Notes under the pieces: generated by a model
The model's database searches: none
What the model saw: only the letters and a program-made list of their open reading frames with translations
Told to the model about the DNA's origin: nothing
Part shown: positions 31,696 through 41,780 of the stretch, in pieces
Numbering within the stretch: position 1 is the stretch's first letter
Layout of the letters: each line of letters begins with the position of its first letter
Position numbers and translations under genes: made by a program
Assembly: GCF_004005945.1 (NCBI RefSeq)
Contig: NZ_SACS01000024.1
Location: 1 to 64,000 of the forward strand
Source of the DNA: Rheinheimera riviphila
Lineage (GTDB): Bacteria > Pseudomonadota > Gammaproteobacteria > Enterobacterales > Alteromonadaceae
Direction of reading: 5' to 3'
Length of the DNA: 64,000 bases

Positions 31696-34491
31696 TTAAT
31701 ACTTATATTGCACACCTAGGTAATACTGCCGACCGGTTTCATGGTAATAGGTCAAGCGGTTACCCGCGTCATCCACCCATTGGTCATCCACTTCATCGGT
31801 CAGGTTCAGCGCTTCGAACGTCAGTTTCCACTGCTCAGATAAAGCGTAAGAAACAGAAGCATCGACGTTGGTGGTGGCATTGGTGCCTTCCATATCGTTG
31901 CCGTCACGGCCGACAGCGGTGGTCAGGTAACGGTCACGTTTGGCCAGGCTGACCCGGGCGTTTAACTTCTCATGCTCGTAGTACAAAGTTGCGGCGGTGG
32001 TGCTGCGCGATAAACCTTGTAAATCGCGGGTTGCCTGTACCACGCCAGCGACGTTGATGTAATCCATTTCGGCTTTGACATCGGTGTAGTTCCCGATAAA
32101 ACCAAAGCGATTCCAGAATTCCGGTAATGCAGTAAACGGCATTTGGAAGCTGACTTCAAAACCTTTTAAGTCGCCGCCTGGACCATTCAGTGGTGTGGTG
32201 ATTTGCCAGTCGACGTTTTCATCACAACCAGAATTGCCGCCATAACCCGGGCCTGCGGTACAAGCGTCAATCGCCGCCTGAATAGGCAAGCCAGTGGCAG
32301 TGAAAGGTTTGGTTTCACGCAATGATTGGACGTGGCTGTCGATATCTTTCTGGAACAACGCAATGCCTAACATCGCTTCGTCGCTGAAATAAAATTCCAG
32401 ACCTAAATCGTAAGTTTTGGCTTTGGTTGGCTCAAGCTGCGGGTTACCCCCAGAAACAGAGCGGCTACCGCCTGATACGGACACTGAAACGTCCGGACGA
32501 ATGGAGCCTAAACCAGCCCGCGCCATCACTTCGGCAAAACCAAAACGCAACACCACATCTTCAAATGGCTCGTAGTTTAAGTTCAATGAAGGTAACACTT
32601 CGTTGTAATCGTGCTCGGCAGTGATTTGCTGCGCAGCGCCACCGACAGTGGCGAAAGCTGTTGAACTCTGGTCAGTTTTGACCTGACGCACCCCGGCATT
32701 ACCCCACAACGGCGCATCTTTTATTTCGGTGTTAAACGATGCCATCAGGTACGCACCATGGGTGGTTTCTTCCGCTGAATAGTTGTCTGGACGGCGGAAA
32801 TCTTTGCTAACCAAAAAGGCGCCGCTATTGCTGTACAGACCATATTTAGCATCAATGGCGTCGAAGTTCGGGATCAGCCAGTTTGGATTTGGACCCAGGC
32901 CAGAATTGTAAGTAGCAATGAGATCCGGGGTATACACGATGCCAGCACCATTTTCAGTCTGACGACGCGCTTCGTAAGTTTCGAAGCTAAATTTCTTGTA
33001 GTGCAGACCACTTTTTAAGGTGATGAAATCGTTCAGCGTCCAGGCTAAATTCAGTTCAGCGGTATCAAAACCGTTTTCGGCACCCAGCGGACGTAACCGA
33101 ACGCTGTTCGAGGTCCAACCGGTTGGGTCAAACACGCTGTTGCCGAAGGTTAAGATTGGATTGTCACGTGCGCCATCACGGTAATCGTAGCTAAAGGTGG
33201 TACCGGTTTTTTCCATCACCAGGGTGGTTTGCACCGGGTTGTCGAATTTTGAGGTGGTGGTGCCGATCATCCCTTCCAGTTTTAAGCTGTCACTCAGGTG
33301 ATGACTGCCGTGTAAGGTAATTTGCGAGAAGTCGGTGCCTAATTCGTCAAAGCGATTTTCAGAGCGGATGGTGGCATTTTCGAAACTACCGTAGGTCATG
33401 GTATTGGTATCATCGATGAAATAATCCAGCACATTCATGCCACCGCTAATGCCGCTCCCTGCAGTGCCGGTAGTTGGACGGTTACCACCGGCGTTTAAAA
33501 TGCCCTGCATAAAGATTTCGTTACGGGTGGCGTCGGTGTTGGCGTACAGCACATCTAAGTCAAATTTGGTGTCGTCGTTTGGTTTAAATTGCAGCGCAGC
33601 ACTTAAACCTAGCCGTTCCATTTCGTGAGTGTACGAATCGTAACGTGGCAGCCGTGGCCGGAACGAATTGTTGATGGCGTTCAATTCGGTCGCGGTGCTG
33701 CTGCCTTTGTAACGACCGAAGTCGTTGGCATTGCCCCAGCGCACGGTACTTGAACCTTGATCGGTTAAGCTGCGCTCAGAATAAGAGGCGGAAAATAACG
33801 CACCCAATTTGCCGTCGGCGAAAATATTACTGACTAAAAACGAGGTTTTAGGATCAGATTTTTCAGAGAGGTCGTTGTAACCAAGCTGACCGGAAGCTGC
33901 AAAAGTGAAACCATCGTAGTCAAAAGGACGGGCGGCGCGAAGGTCAACTGTGGCGCCCAGTGAGCCTTCCTCAATATCGGCGCTGGCGGTTTTACGTACC
34001 GTTAAGGAGCTAAATAAATCAGATGAGAAAGTGTTGAAGTCAAAACCACGGCCGCGGTTGGCACCACCAATTTGGTCGGTACCACCACTGGTGGAAATTG
34101 CTTCCATGCCGTTGATGCGGACACGGGTGAAATCCGGGCCTAAACCACGGACTGAAATCTGCCGGCCTTCGCCAGCGGCACGGCTAATGGCCACGCCAGG
34201 AATACGTTGCAGCGATTCAGCTAAGTTTAAATCAGGGAAATCGGCGATGTCTTCAGCCAGGATCGAATCGACGGCACTGTCGGCCTGACGTTTTTGGTTC
34301 AGCGCGTTACTTAAACTGTCGCGGAAGCTGCCGGTGACCTGGATCACTTCGATATCTTTTTCAGCCGCTTTGGCATCAGGTGCCGGGGTTTGTTGTGCCA
34401 GCAGTTGTGGGGTGAAACCAAAAGTAAAACCGGCCAGCAGCATGGCTGAAACCAGTTTGTTGGGGCGAAATTGTGAGCGTTGAACAGCCAT
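31696..34491 (-). CDS. TonB-dependent receptor, Xanthomonas/Caulobacter type
   Basis: A 931-residue outer-membrane receptor. ATG 34491 (MAVQRSQFRP) follows AGGAAGG. After the signal peptide (ending LLAQQ) comes the TonB box region IEVIQVTGSFRDSLSNALNQKR, the plug (IADFPDLNLAESLQRIPGVAISR, RGLGPDFTRVRINGM) and a 22-strand barrel ending in the aromatic QYYLGVQYKY. The plug pattern matches the TIGR01782-type receptors used for plant oligosaccharides. It heads the leftward operon with GH105, pectin methylesterase and CE12 genes, so its substrate is likely a rhamnogalacturonan or pectin fragment. Two palindromic operators lie upstream. Confidence 0.93.
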   Translation of the reverse strand: MAVQRSQFRPNKLVSAMLLAGFTFGFTPQLLAQQTPAPDAKAAEKDIEVIQVTGSFRDSLSNALNQKRQADSAVDSILAEDIADFPDLNLAESLQRIPGVAISRAAGEGRQISVRGLGPDFTRVRINGMEAISTSGGTDQIGGANRGRGFDFNTFSSDLFSSLTVRKTASADIEEGSLGATVDLRAARPFDYDGFTFAASGQLGYNDLSEKSDPKTSFLVSNIFADGKLGALFSASYSERSLTDQGSSTVRWGNANDFGRYKGSSTATELNAINNSFRPRLPRYDSYTHEMERLGLSAALQFKPNDDTKFDLDVLYANTDATRNEIFMQGILNAGGNRPTTGTAGSGISGGMNVLDYFIDDTNTMTYGSFENATIRSENRFDELGTDFSQITLHGSHHLSDSLKLEGMIGTTTSKFDNPVQTTLVMEKTGTTFSYDYRDGARDNPILTFGNSVFDPTGWTSNSVRLRPLGAENGFDTAELNLAWTLNDFITLKSGLHYKKFSFETYEARRQTENGAGIVYTPDLIATYNSGLGPNPNWLIPNFDAIDAKYGLYSNSGAFLVSKDFRRPDNYSAEETTHGAYLMASFNTEIKDAPLWGNAGVRQVKTDQSSTAFATVGGAAQQITAEHDYNEVLPSLNLNYEPFEDVVLRFGFAEVMARAGLGSIRPDVSVSVSGGSRSVSGGNPQLEPTKAKTYDLGLEFYFSDEAMLGIALFQKDIDSHVQSLRETKPFTATGLPIQAAIDACTAGPGYGGNSGCDENVDWQITTPLNGPGGDLKGFEVSFQMPFTALPEFWNRFGFIGNYTDVKAEMDYINVAGVVQATRDLQGLSRSTTAATLYYEHEKLNARVSLAKRDRYLTTAVGRDGNDMEGTNATTNVDASVSYALSEQWKLTFEALNLTDEVDDQWVDDAGNRLTYYHETGRQYYLGVQYKY

Positions 34492-34717
34492 AATGCCTTC
34501 CTCATCCTGTCTATACCCGTCATCCTTGAAGATACGGGGTTGTTGCCTTCGTTCGTTCGCCACAGTCACATAGACAGCTATGCTCCTGTGGTCTCACTTA
34601 CTCGGCGCCTACCCGAATCTTCAATGATTTTGGGTCAATATTTGGTGTCGCTCAAGGTACATGCCTGCGACATTTTTTTGCTGGAAGACACCTGCTGGCG
34701 GCTCCCTGTTGATTTTT

Positions 34718-34764
34718 GTCTACCGGTGGCAAAAAATGCTTGCTATTTTGTGCCACCGATGGCA
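34718..34764. promoter_or_regulatory. Paired LacI-type operators before TonB receptor / kduD
   Basis: TGCCACCGATGGCA at 34751-34764 (13/14 of the palindrome TGCCACCGGTGGCA) and a second site at 34718-34731 ending ACCGGTGGCA, start points 33 bp apart. They sit in the 530-bp divergent gap between the receptor (leftward) and kduD (rightward) and could control both. The rest of the gap (34492-34717, 34765-35020) shows no gene. Confidence 0.7.
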
Positions 34765-35020
34765 AAAAGCTAACACCAACGAATTCATACTGTCAAATAC
34801 CGAACAAAAATAAATCAGTAAACATGGCAGCTTTTAGCGACAAATTACGCCTAACACATTGAATTTAATCGTTGTAATTGTTTTTAGAGCCCTGGGTAAA
34901 GTCTGACTTTGTTTCATATATGGTGCAAAGTGGCTGCTAAGTGCCAGCAAGGGGCGGCGGAACTTCACTGCTATCAGGTGTGGCGACTGGCGATAAATTT
35001 ACAGCAAGGAGTTTTAACCG

Positions 35021-35791
35021 ATGACCGATATTTCCGCTTTATTCAGGCTTGATGGCCAAACGGCACTGGTGACAGGTGCCAGCCGTGGTTTGGGTAAAGC
35101 GATTGCGCTTGCTCTGGCCAGTAGTGGCGCGCGGGTGATTTGCTCAAGTTCAACCGTCGAAGGCGCGGCTGATACCGTTGCGGCCATTCGTGGCCAAGGC
35201 GGGGACGCCATCGCAGTGGCTGCAGATTTAGCTGATGAGGCTTCAGTACGGGCACTGGCAGCTGCTGCCATTGGTTGGCAAGGCCAGGTCGATATTCTGG
35301 TGAACTGCGGCGGCACTATTTTTCGCGCACCCGCAGTGGAATTCCCGATGCAGCAATGGCGGCAGAATCTGGCGGTCAACCTCGATGCGGCCTTTTTGCT
35401 TTGCCAGCTGGTCGGAGAGGGCATGATCAAACGTGGACAGGGCAAAATTATTAATATTGCTTCGATGCTGAGCTACAGCGGCGGCATCACGGTGCCAGCT
35501 TATACCGCCAGTAAACATGCGATTGCTGGCCTCACCAAAGCGTTGGCTAACGAATGGGCGCAATATGGTCTGAATATCAACGCCATTGCACCTGGTTATT
35601 TTAAAACTGACAACACTTTTGCGCTGCAGCAAAACCCGGAGCGTAACGCGCAAATTCTGGCGCGGTTGCCGGCCGGACGCTGGGGCGAGCCGGAAGATTT
35701 AACCGGCGCTGTGGTGTTTTTAGCAAGCAACGCCAGCAATTATGTCAACGGCCATGTATTGGCGGTTGATGGCGGCTGGCTGGCGCGTTAA
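35021..35791 (+). CDS. kduD: 2-dehydro-3-deoxy-D-gluconate 5-dehydrogenase KduD
   Basis: A 256-residue short-chain dehydrogenase. NAD-binding TGASRGLGKAI lies near residues 19-29, NCGG occupies the NNAG position, and the active site is IASMLSYSG...YTASKHA (Ser, Tyr-x-x-x-Lys). Length and C-terminal NYVNGHVLAVDGGWLAR match KduD. It reduces 2,5-diketo-3-deoxygluconate (product of KduI) to KDG in the cytoplasm. AAGGAG precedes the ATG; kduI follows. Confidence 0.93.
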   Translation: MTDISALFRLDGQTALVTGASRGLGKAIALALASSGARVICSSSTVEGAADTVAAIRGQGGDAIAVAADLADEASVRALAAAAIGWQGQVDILVNCGGTIFRAPAVEFPMQQWRQNLAVNLDAAFLLCQLVGEGMIKRGQGKIINIASMLSYSGGITVPAYTASKHAIAGLTKALANEWAQYGLNINAIAPGYFKTDNTFALQQNPERNAQILARLPAGRWGEPEDLTGAVVFLASNASNYVNGHVLAVDGGWLAR

Positions 35792-35879
35792 GAAAACGCA
35801 GCTGCAAACGGCTCTAATGCAAGCCGAATGACAATTTTTGGCTGTCGTGATAGCGGCAGTGAGATGACTGGAGATAACC

Positions 35880-36725
35880 ATGAGTACACCCATTTTCACC
35901 AACCGCTACGCCACCCATCCGGATGACGTTCGCCATTACGACACCGATGAACTGCGTCAGCATTTCCTGCTGGATAACCTGATGCAACCAGACCTGCTGG
36001 TGCTCAATTACACCCATTACGAGCGGATGCTGGTCGGCAGCGCGGTGCCGGTCAAAGCTCCGGTGGTATTAGAAACTGTGGACGCACTCAAAGCGGCGTT
36101 TTTTTTAGAGCGGCGTGAACTGGGGGTGATCAACATTGGTGGTAAAGGTGTGGTGTTGGTCGATGGTGTCAGTTACCCACTTGATAATAAAGAAGCTTTG
36201 TATGTCGGCATGGGCGCACGTGAAGTGACTTTTCACAGCGACAATGCCAGCACTCCGGCGAAGTTTTACTTAAATTCCACGCCGGCGCATCGCAATTACC
36301 CAAATGCACATATCACCATGGCGCAATGCAACGTGCTGCATATGGGCGCGCTGGAAACCAGTAATCATCGTGATATTTATCAGCTGATGATCCGTGATGT
36401 AGTGCAAACCTGTCAGTTACAAATGGGCTTAACGGTACTAAAACCGGGCAGCGTCTGGAACACCATGCCAGCGCATCAACACGACCGGCGGATGGAAGCC
36501 TATTTCTACTTTGATTTAGGCGCGGATCAACAGGTTTGTCATTTTATGGGCGAACCGCAGCAAACGCGGCACATCTGGGTTGGCAGTGAACAAGCCGTGG
36601 TGTCGCCGCCCTGGTCAATCCACAGCGGCTGTGGCACCAGCAACTATGCCTTTATCTGGGGCATGGCTGGTGAAAACCTCGATTATCACGATATGGACAA
36701 ATTCCCGGCCAGCAGTTTGCGCTAG
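35880..36725 (+). CDS. kduI: 5-keto-4-deoxyuronate isomerase KduI
   Basis: A 281-residue cupin isomerase with the length typical of KduI. It starts MSTPIFTNRYATHPDDVRHY; metal ligands are expected in MPAHQHDRRMEAYFYF (two His, Glu) and SPPWSIHSGCGTSNYAFIWGMAGEN near the C-terminus. It converts 4-deoxy-L-threo-5-hexosulose uronate, formed by GH105 or oligogalacturonate lyase, to the KduD substrate. It is 88 bp downstream of kduD. Confidence 0.96.
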   Translation: MSTPIFTNRYATHPDDVRHYDTDELRQHFLLDNLMQPDLLVLNYTHYERMLVGSAVPVKAPVVLETVDALKAAFFLERRELGVINIGGKGVVLVDGVSYPLDNKEALYVGMGAREVTFHSDNASTPAKFYLNSTPAHRNYPNAHITMAQCNVLHMGALETSNHRDIYQLMIRDVVQTCQLQMGLTVLKPGSVWNTMPAHQHDRRMEAYFYFDLGADQQVCHFMGEPQQTRHIWVGSEQAVVSPPWSIHSGCGTSNYAFIWGMAGENLDYHDMDKFPASSLR

Positions 36726-36883
36726 GGCTGACGGATAAAAACTGACAATTAAAAAACTGAAGCTGTGGCGTCGGCTGTTTGCGCGGTTGGCACCACAAAA
36801 TCTAAAGCAACAACACCATAAAATGCAATAAGCGTTAAAAAAGTAAAACAGCACAACAAAAATAATCAACAGGGCTTAACGAC

Positions 36884-38014
36884 ATGAATATTCTCAACAG
36901 GCGAGCGCTTTCGAAGCCACAGCAGCGTTCCAGACGCTGGCTGTGGCTGCTGGCAACGACCTTGTGGTTGCTTGGCAGCTGCAGTAAACCACAGGAGGTG
37001 GTGACTTTGCGCATGGCGCATACGCTGGATCAGGAACACGTGGTTCATAAAGCCATGGTGAAAATGGCAGAGCGGATGGCGTTTTACTCCGACGGCAGCA
37101 TGAAAATCCAGATCTACAGCGGTGGTCAGCTGGGTTCCGAGCGCGAGCTGATTGAGCTTTTGCAAATTGGCAGTCTGGCACTGACTAAAGTGTCGGCGGC
37201 ACCGCTGGAAGGTTTTGTGCCAGTGATGAAAGTGTTCAGCCTGCCTTATGTGTTTCGCGATTCCGCCCATTTGTGGGCGGTGCTGGACGGTGCAGTTGGC
37301 CAGGATTTACTGGCGGCACTGGAGCCAGTGCGGTTAAAAGGCCTTGGTTATTACGACGCTGGTGCCCGCAGTTTTTACACTACAGCCAAAGCCTTACATA
37401 GCCCGGCCGATTTAGCCGGTCAAAAATTCCGGGTGCCCAATAGCCAGACTTCGGTCGAAATGGTGCAGGCACTTGGCGGCGCGGCAACGCCGGTCGACTG
37501 GGGTGAGCTATACACCGCGCTGCAACAAGGCGTGGTCGACGGTGCGGAAAATAATCCACCGAGTTTTTACCTGTCCCGTCATTATGAACTGTCGAAATAT
37601 TACGTGCTGGACGAACACAGCATGGTGCCGGACATGATCCTGATGAGCCAGCATATCTGGAACCAACTGACGCCCGAGCAACAAGGCTGGCTGGAGCAGG
37701 CGATGGCCGATTCGGTGGTTTATCAAAAAACGCTGTGGCAACAAGCCAGTGATGATGCACTGAGCAAAGTCAAAGCCCATGGGGTGGAAGTGATTTACCC
37801 GGATAAAACCGCCTTTATTCAGGCAGTACAGCCGATGTTGCAAGCACAACAAGGCACAGCGGTGGGGGATTTGGTCAACAAAATTATGGCAGTGCAGGTG
37901 GCGCCTGTCGCTGTTCCAGCCAACATACCGGCTGAAACTACACCGGTCGCCACACCTGTAACCAAGACAACCACTCCAACGACATCAGCATTAACCGGAG
38001 GTTCCGATGAATAA
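36884..38014 (+). CDS. dctP: TRAP transporter substrate-binding protein (DctP)
   Basis: A 376-residue solute receptor. Lipobox-like LWLLGSCSK follows a hydrophobic segment, so it may be membrane-anchored. The DctP fold contains HTLDQEHVVHKAMVKMAERM, YSGGQLGSERELIELLQIGSL, the substrate arginine region GQKFRVPNSQTSVEMVQALGG and VVDGAENNPPSFYLS. The last 35 residues are a Thr/Pro/Ala-rich tail not needed for the fold. Such receptors bind galacturonate or glucuronate in related loci; the uronate specificity is inferred from context. It overlaps dctQ by eight bases. Confidence 0.9.
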   Translation: MNILNRRALSKPQQRSRRWLWLLATTLWLLGSCSKPQEVVTLRMAHTLDQEHVVHKAMVKMAERMAFYSDGSMKIQIYSGGQLGSERELIELLQIGSLALTKVSAAPLEGFVPVMKVFSLPYVFRDSAHLWAVLDGAVGQDLLAALEPVRLKGLGYYDAGARSFYTTAKALHSPADLAGQKFRVPNSQTSVEMVQALGGAATPVDWGELYTALQQGVVDGAENNPPSFYLSRHYELSKYYVLDEHSMVPDMILMSQHIWNQLTPEQQGWLEQAMADSVVYQKTLWQQASDDALSKVKAHGVEVIYPDKTAFIQAVQPMLQAQQGTAVGDLVNKIMAVQVAPVAVPANIPAETTPVATPVTKTTTPTTSALTGGSDE

Positions 38015-38504
38015 GGCGGTATTTTGGGTCGACCAAATCTTGCGCCGCACCTTGATGGTGCTGATGGCTTCCATCGTGTTGGTGGTGTGCTGGCAAGTAT
38101 TGTCGCGGTTTGTGCTGGGTGAACCCAGTTCAATGACCGAAGAAATAGCCCGCACCTTATTGTTGTGGATTGGCATGCTGGGCGCCGCTTTTGCCTACCG
38201 GACCGGGCAGCATTTGGGGTTGGACATTTTGACCCGAAAAATGTCACCGCTGTGGCAACACCGGGTCGCGCTGGTACTGACCGCTATGGTGGTGATGTTT
38301 GCGCTGGCGGCAATGGTGGTTGGTGGCGGGCAACTGGTACTGCTGACCTATCAGCTGGATCAGATGTCGGCGGCGCTGGGTATTCGCATCAGCTGGATTT
38401 ATCTGGCGTTGCCGTTAAGTGGTTTATTGATTGCTTTTTATGGTCTGTGTCAGCTTTGCTGCTTGTGGCAGAAGATAGAACTGACGCCGGCGGAGGATTG
38501 TTAA
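38007..38504 (+). CDS. dctQ: TRAP transporter small permease (DctQ)
   Basis: A 165-residue protein with four membrane helices (about 13-34, 48-66, 86-108, 127-147), the DctQ layout. The motif WQVLSRFVLGEPSSMTEEIARTLLLWIGMLGAAFAYRTGQHLGLD is diagnostic. It forms the inner-membrane complex with DctM for sodium-driven uptake of the solute delivered by DctP. Confidence 0.93.
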   Translation: MNKAVFWVDQILRRTLMVLMASIVLVVCWQVLSRFVLGEPSSMTEEIARTLLLWIGMLGAAFAYRTGQHLGLDILTRKMSPLWQHRVALVLTAMVVMFALAAMVVGGGQLVLLTYQLDQMSAALGIRISWIYLALPLSGLLIAFYGLCQLCCLWQKIELTPAEDC

Positions 38505-38505
38505 G

Positions 38506-39801
38506 ATGGAATTATCGGCATTGATCTTATTGGTGGTATTTTTTGCATTGTTGATGCTCAACGTACCTATTTCATTTTGTATTGGCTTGGCCACTCTGGC
38601 CACCATGTTGCTCAGTATGGATTTATTACCGGCGCTGACGACCTTGGCGCAGCGGATGGCGGGTGGCCTGAACAGTTTTGCGTTACTGGCAATCCCGTTT
38701 TTTGTGCTATCGGGTTTATTGATGGGGCGCGGCGGCATCGCCAAACGGCTGATTGAATGTGCAATGGCGCTGGTTGGCGCGCTGCCGGGTGGTCTGGCAC
38801 TGGTCAACGTGATGTCTTGTATGTTATTTGGTGCAATTTCCGGCTCTGCTGTGGCGGCAACCTCCGCCATTGGTAGTTTTATGCTGCCGGAAATGAAAAA
38901 ACAAGGCTACGACACCAGCTACAGCGCAGCGGTCACTGCCGCAGCAGCCACCACCGGCATGTTGATCCCACCTTCGAATATTATGATTGTCTACGCCATT
39001 GCCAGTGGTGGGGTATCGATTGCCGCCTTGTTCGTCGCCGGATATTTCCCTGGAATTTTACTGGGTATCGCCTTGATGATCGTCTGTGCCGGTTATGCCA
39101 AAGTCAAAGGTTACCCAACCGGTGCCCGGTTACCGCTGAAGCTGGTGGCGCAAAAAGTGGCCGCGGCAATTCCCAGCCTGTTTATGATTTTTTTGGTGAT
39201 TGGCGGTATTATCAGCGGCGCATTTACCGCGACTGAGGCTGGAGCCATTGCGGTGGTGTATTCCTTTATTTTGGCTGTGGTGGTGTACCGTGAAGTCAAA
39301 GTGTCAGAGCTTGGTAATATTTTATTAAAATCGACCGAAACCACCGCCATCGTGCTGGCACTGATTGCCACCTCAGCGGCGATGTCCTGGATTTTGTCTT
39401 ATGAAAATATTCCACAGACCGTCAGCCAGGGCTTATTGACGCTCAGCGATAACCCAATTCTGATTTTGTTATTAATTAACATTATCTTATTAATTGTTGG
39501 TGCCTTTATGGATATGACACCGGCGGTGCTGATTTTCACGCCGATTTTCCTGCCGGTGGCGGTTGAGCTGGGTATGTCGCCGCTGCATTTTGGCATCATG
39601 ATGATTTTAAACCTGTCGATTGGTCTGGTGTCGCCGCCGGTGGGGAGTGTGCTGTTTGTCGCTTGTGCCATTGCCAAAGTGCGGTTGGAACAGCTGCTTA
39701 AACCCTTGTTGCCAATGTACGCCGCGATGTTTGTGGTATTGATGTTAGTGACTTACATTCCGGCAATCAGCGAATGGTTGCCGTCGGTATTTGGTTTATA
39801 A
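38506..39801 (+). CDS. dctM: TRAP transporter large permease (DctM)
   Basis: A 431-residue DctM protein with about 12 hydrophobic helices spanning its length. Family features: LNVPISFCIGLATL, IPFFVLSGLLMGRGGIAKRL, GAISGSAVAATSAIG, ATTGMLIPPSNIMIVYAIASGGVS and GLVSPPVGSVLFVACAI. It starts one base after the dctQ stop. It is the transport subunit for, most probably, hexuronates or unsaturated disaccharides from pectin. Confidence 0.95.
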   Translation: MELSALILLVVFFALLMLNVPISFCIGLATLATMLLSMDLLPALTTLAQRMAGGLNSFALLAIPFFVLSGLLMGRGGIAKRLIECAMALVGALPGGLALVNVMSCMLFGAISGSAVAATSAIGSFMLPEMKKQGYDTSYSAAVTAAAATTGMLIPPSNIMIVYAIASGGVSIAALFVAGYFPGILLGIALMIVCAGYAKVKGYPTGARLPLKLVAQKVAAAIPSLFMIFLVIGGIISGAFTATEAGAIAVVYSFILAVVVYREVKVSELGNILLKSTETTAIVLALIATSAAMSWILSYENIPQTVSQGLLTLSDNPILILLLINIILLIVGAFMDMTPAVLIFTPIFLPVAVELGMSPLHFGIMMILNLSIGLVSPPVGSVLFVACAIAKVRLEQLLKPLLPMYAAMFVVLMLVTYIPAISEWLPSVFGL

Positions 39802-39813
39802 CAGGAGGCGGTA

Positions 39814-40590
39814 ATGAGCAGTTATGTGATCCCAAATCTCGCCAATGCGTGCCGCTTACTGGAACTGGTGGCGCGCTCGCCTTTAGGCTTAAGTTTGTCG
39901 GAATTGGAGCAACAGCTGTCGTTGCCGCGCACCACCGCCTTTCGGATTTTACAAACCTTGTGTCAGCAGCAAGTGCTGTGTAAACAAGGCCGTAAGTATC
40001 TGGTGGGCACGGGTTTGTACCGGTTGGGGCTGGATCTGATCAATCACAACCCGTTGCATCAACAGGCGTTGCCGCACTTGCAGCAGCTGGCGTTATCGAG
40101 CGGTTTAAGTGCGCAGCTGGTGTTGCCGCAGCAAGGCAGTGCTTTGGTGGCCGAAGTTGTCGACAGCCCGAATAACTTTGGCATGGCAGCGCGGCCGGGG
40201 TTTTGTGCTCAATTGCATTGTTCTGCAGCGGGTAAGTTGTTTTTAACCCATTTATATTTCGAGCAATTAACCGAACTTGCCGTCACGCCGGGCTTTATCC
40301 GGCACACAACACAAACTATTACCGATCCGGCAGCGCTCAAGGTAGAATTGCAGCGTATTCAGGCGCGTGGTTACGCGTTAGACGAACAGGAATACCGCGA
40401 TGGCGTGCGCTGTCTGGCGGTGCCGGTGCGTGATCAACGTGGTGTGGTGGTGGCGGCTATCGGCGTCACCGGTCCGTTGCAGTTATTCCCAGAGCTGGCG
40501 ACGGCACAAGTGGCGCAGCAGGTGAAACAAGCGGCGATTGCGGTATCGCTTGCGACGTACCGGCCAGAGTTGTTGGTCGGTACGCGTTAA
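39814..40590 (+). CDS. IclR family regulator, KdgR-like
   Basis: A 258-residue IclR regulator: N-terminal winged helix (LANACRLLELVARSPLGLSLSELEQQL and LPRTTAFRILQTL) and a C-terminal effector domain (about 80-250) with FGMAARPGFCAQLHCSAAGKLFL and EYRDGVRCLAVPVRDQRG. It is co-directional with the TRAP operon, 12 bp after dctM. In Enterobacteriaceae the IclR protein KdgR represses pectin genes and is released by KDG, so a parallel role is probable. I could not find a clear KdgR-type box. Confidence 0.88.
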   Translation: MSSYVIPNLANACRLLELVARSPLGLSLSELEQQLSLPRTTAFRILQTLCQQQVLCKQGRKYLVGTGLYRLGLDLINHNPLHQQALPHLQQLALSSGLSAQLVLPQQGSALVAEVVDSPNNFGMAARPGFCAQLHCSAAGKLFLTHLYFEQLTELAVTPGFIRHTTQTITDPAALKVELQRIQARGYALDEQEYRDGVRCLAVPVRDQRGVVVAAIGVTGPLQLFPELATAQVAQQVKQAAIAVSLATYRPELLVGTR

Positions 40591-40645
40591 GCAGGCAACT
40601 TACCTACAAATGCAGAAGTAAATGGGCATTATCTCAGAAGGTCAC

Positions 40646-41680
40646 ATGCATAAAACTTCGACGATTAACGATGTTGCAAGACTCGCCGGTGTCTCCAAAC
40701 GCACCGTATCAAGGGTGATCAATGGCTCGCTCAGTGTCGGCGATGGCACCCGGGAGCGGGTTGAGAAAATCATCAGCGAATTGAATTATTCACCCAATAC
40801 CCAGGCGCGAGGACTGGCGTCGAGCCGCTCTTATCTGCTCGGTTTAATTTACGATAACCCGGATGCGTTGTACCTCGATGATGTACAGCGTGGCGTGCTG
40901 GAAGTCTGCTCGCAGCTGGGCTATGAGCTGGTGGTACATCCATGTCGTTATCGCAGCGAAACGCTGGTGCAGGATTGTTTTAACTTTATTAACCGCTCAA
41001 AACTGGATGGCGTGATTGTACTGCCGCCGGTGTCGGAGCTGGATCATCTGGCGTCGGCACTGAAAGAAGCCGGCCGGCCTTATGTCCGTTTAACCTCGGT
41101 CTTGCTGGATGAAACCCGGCATAGTGTGGTGTCAGACGACCGCGCCGCCGCTGCTGAAATGGCGCGTTATTTTGCCCAGCTTGGCCACAGCGATATCGCT
41201 TTTATCAGCGGCCCACAACGCTATAAATCGTCGACCGAACGGATGGAAGGTTTTAAACTTGGTCTGTCAGCTTATGGTATTGAGCTCAAACCAGAGCGGA
41301 TCATCGAAGGCAATAATACTTATGAAACCGGTATTGAATGCGCCAGGCAGTTATTGACGCAGCAGCCGTTGCCAAGTGCAATTTTTGCCAATAACGACCA
41401 GATGGCGGCCGGTGTATTAAAAGCCGCCCATGATTTGGGCATTGCCATTCCGCGGCAATTATCGGTCGCTGGTTTTGATGATAACTTATTGGCGTCAAGA
41501 GTGATCCCGGCGTTGACCACCATTCGTCGTCCGGTGCGGCAAATGGCGCAACTGGCGGCCAGTAAAATCATTATGGATATTGAACACAACAGCAAAGCTG
41601 CCAATAATGTGGCAGCCAAGGTGGCGCCAACGCTGGTGGTGCGTGAATCAACCGCCCGTTTTGCCGAGCCAGCTGCCTGA
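40646..41680 (+). CDS. LacI family regulator, candidate pectin regulon repressor
   Basis: A 344-residue LacI/GalR repressor. ATG 40646 (MHKTSTINDVARLAGVSKRT) gives the standard HTH beginning, with GAAGG ahead; an upstream in-frame start adds eight residues. The hinge helix is NTQARGLASSRS, then the periplasmic-binding-like domain (DAIFANNDQMAAGVLKAA-like PSAIFANNDQ, GFDDNLLASRVIPALTTIRRP). Operators of this family are palindromes with a central CG, exactly what TGCCACCGGTGGCA is; that motif recurs before pectin genes in this window, making this protein the best candidate for its ligand-controlled binding. Confidence 0.9.
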   Translation: MHKTSTINDVARLAGVSKRTVSRVINGSLSVGDGTRERVEKIISELNYSPNTQARGLASSRSYLLGLIYDNPDALYLDDVQRGVLEVCSQLGYELVVHPCRYRSETLVQDCFNFINRSKLDGVIVLPPVSELDHLASALKEAGRPYVRLTSVLLDETRHSVVSDDRAAAAEMARYFAQLGHSDIAFISGPQRYKSSTERMEGFKLGLSAYGIELKPERIIEGNNTYETGIECARQLLTQQPLPSAIFANNDQMAAGVLKAAHDLGIAIPRQLSVAGFDDNLLASRVIPALTTIRRPVRQMAQLAASKIIMDIEHNSKAANNVAAKVAPTLVVRESTARFAEPAA

Positions 41681-41780
41681 GTTCCTTTATTAGAAAAATA
41701 CTTTATTCAGACTGCCATTCTGGTGCAGATTCGGGTATTGTTAAACGCACTGGCATTACGATCACAGGAAGTATCGTCTG

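Noticed and set aside
34492..34717. Small plus-strand ORF running from 34480 across the divergent gap
   Set aside because: It overlaps the signal peptide of the receptor gene, has no ribosome site and no protein-like composition.
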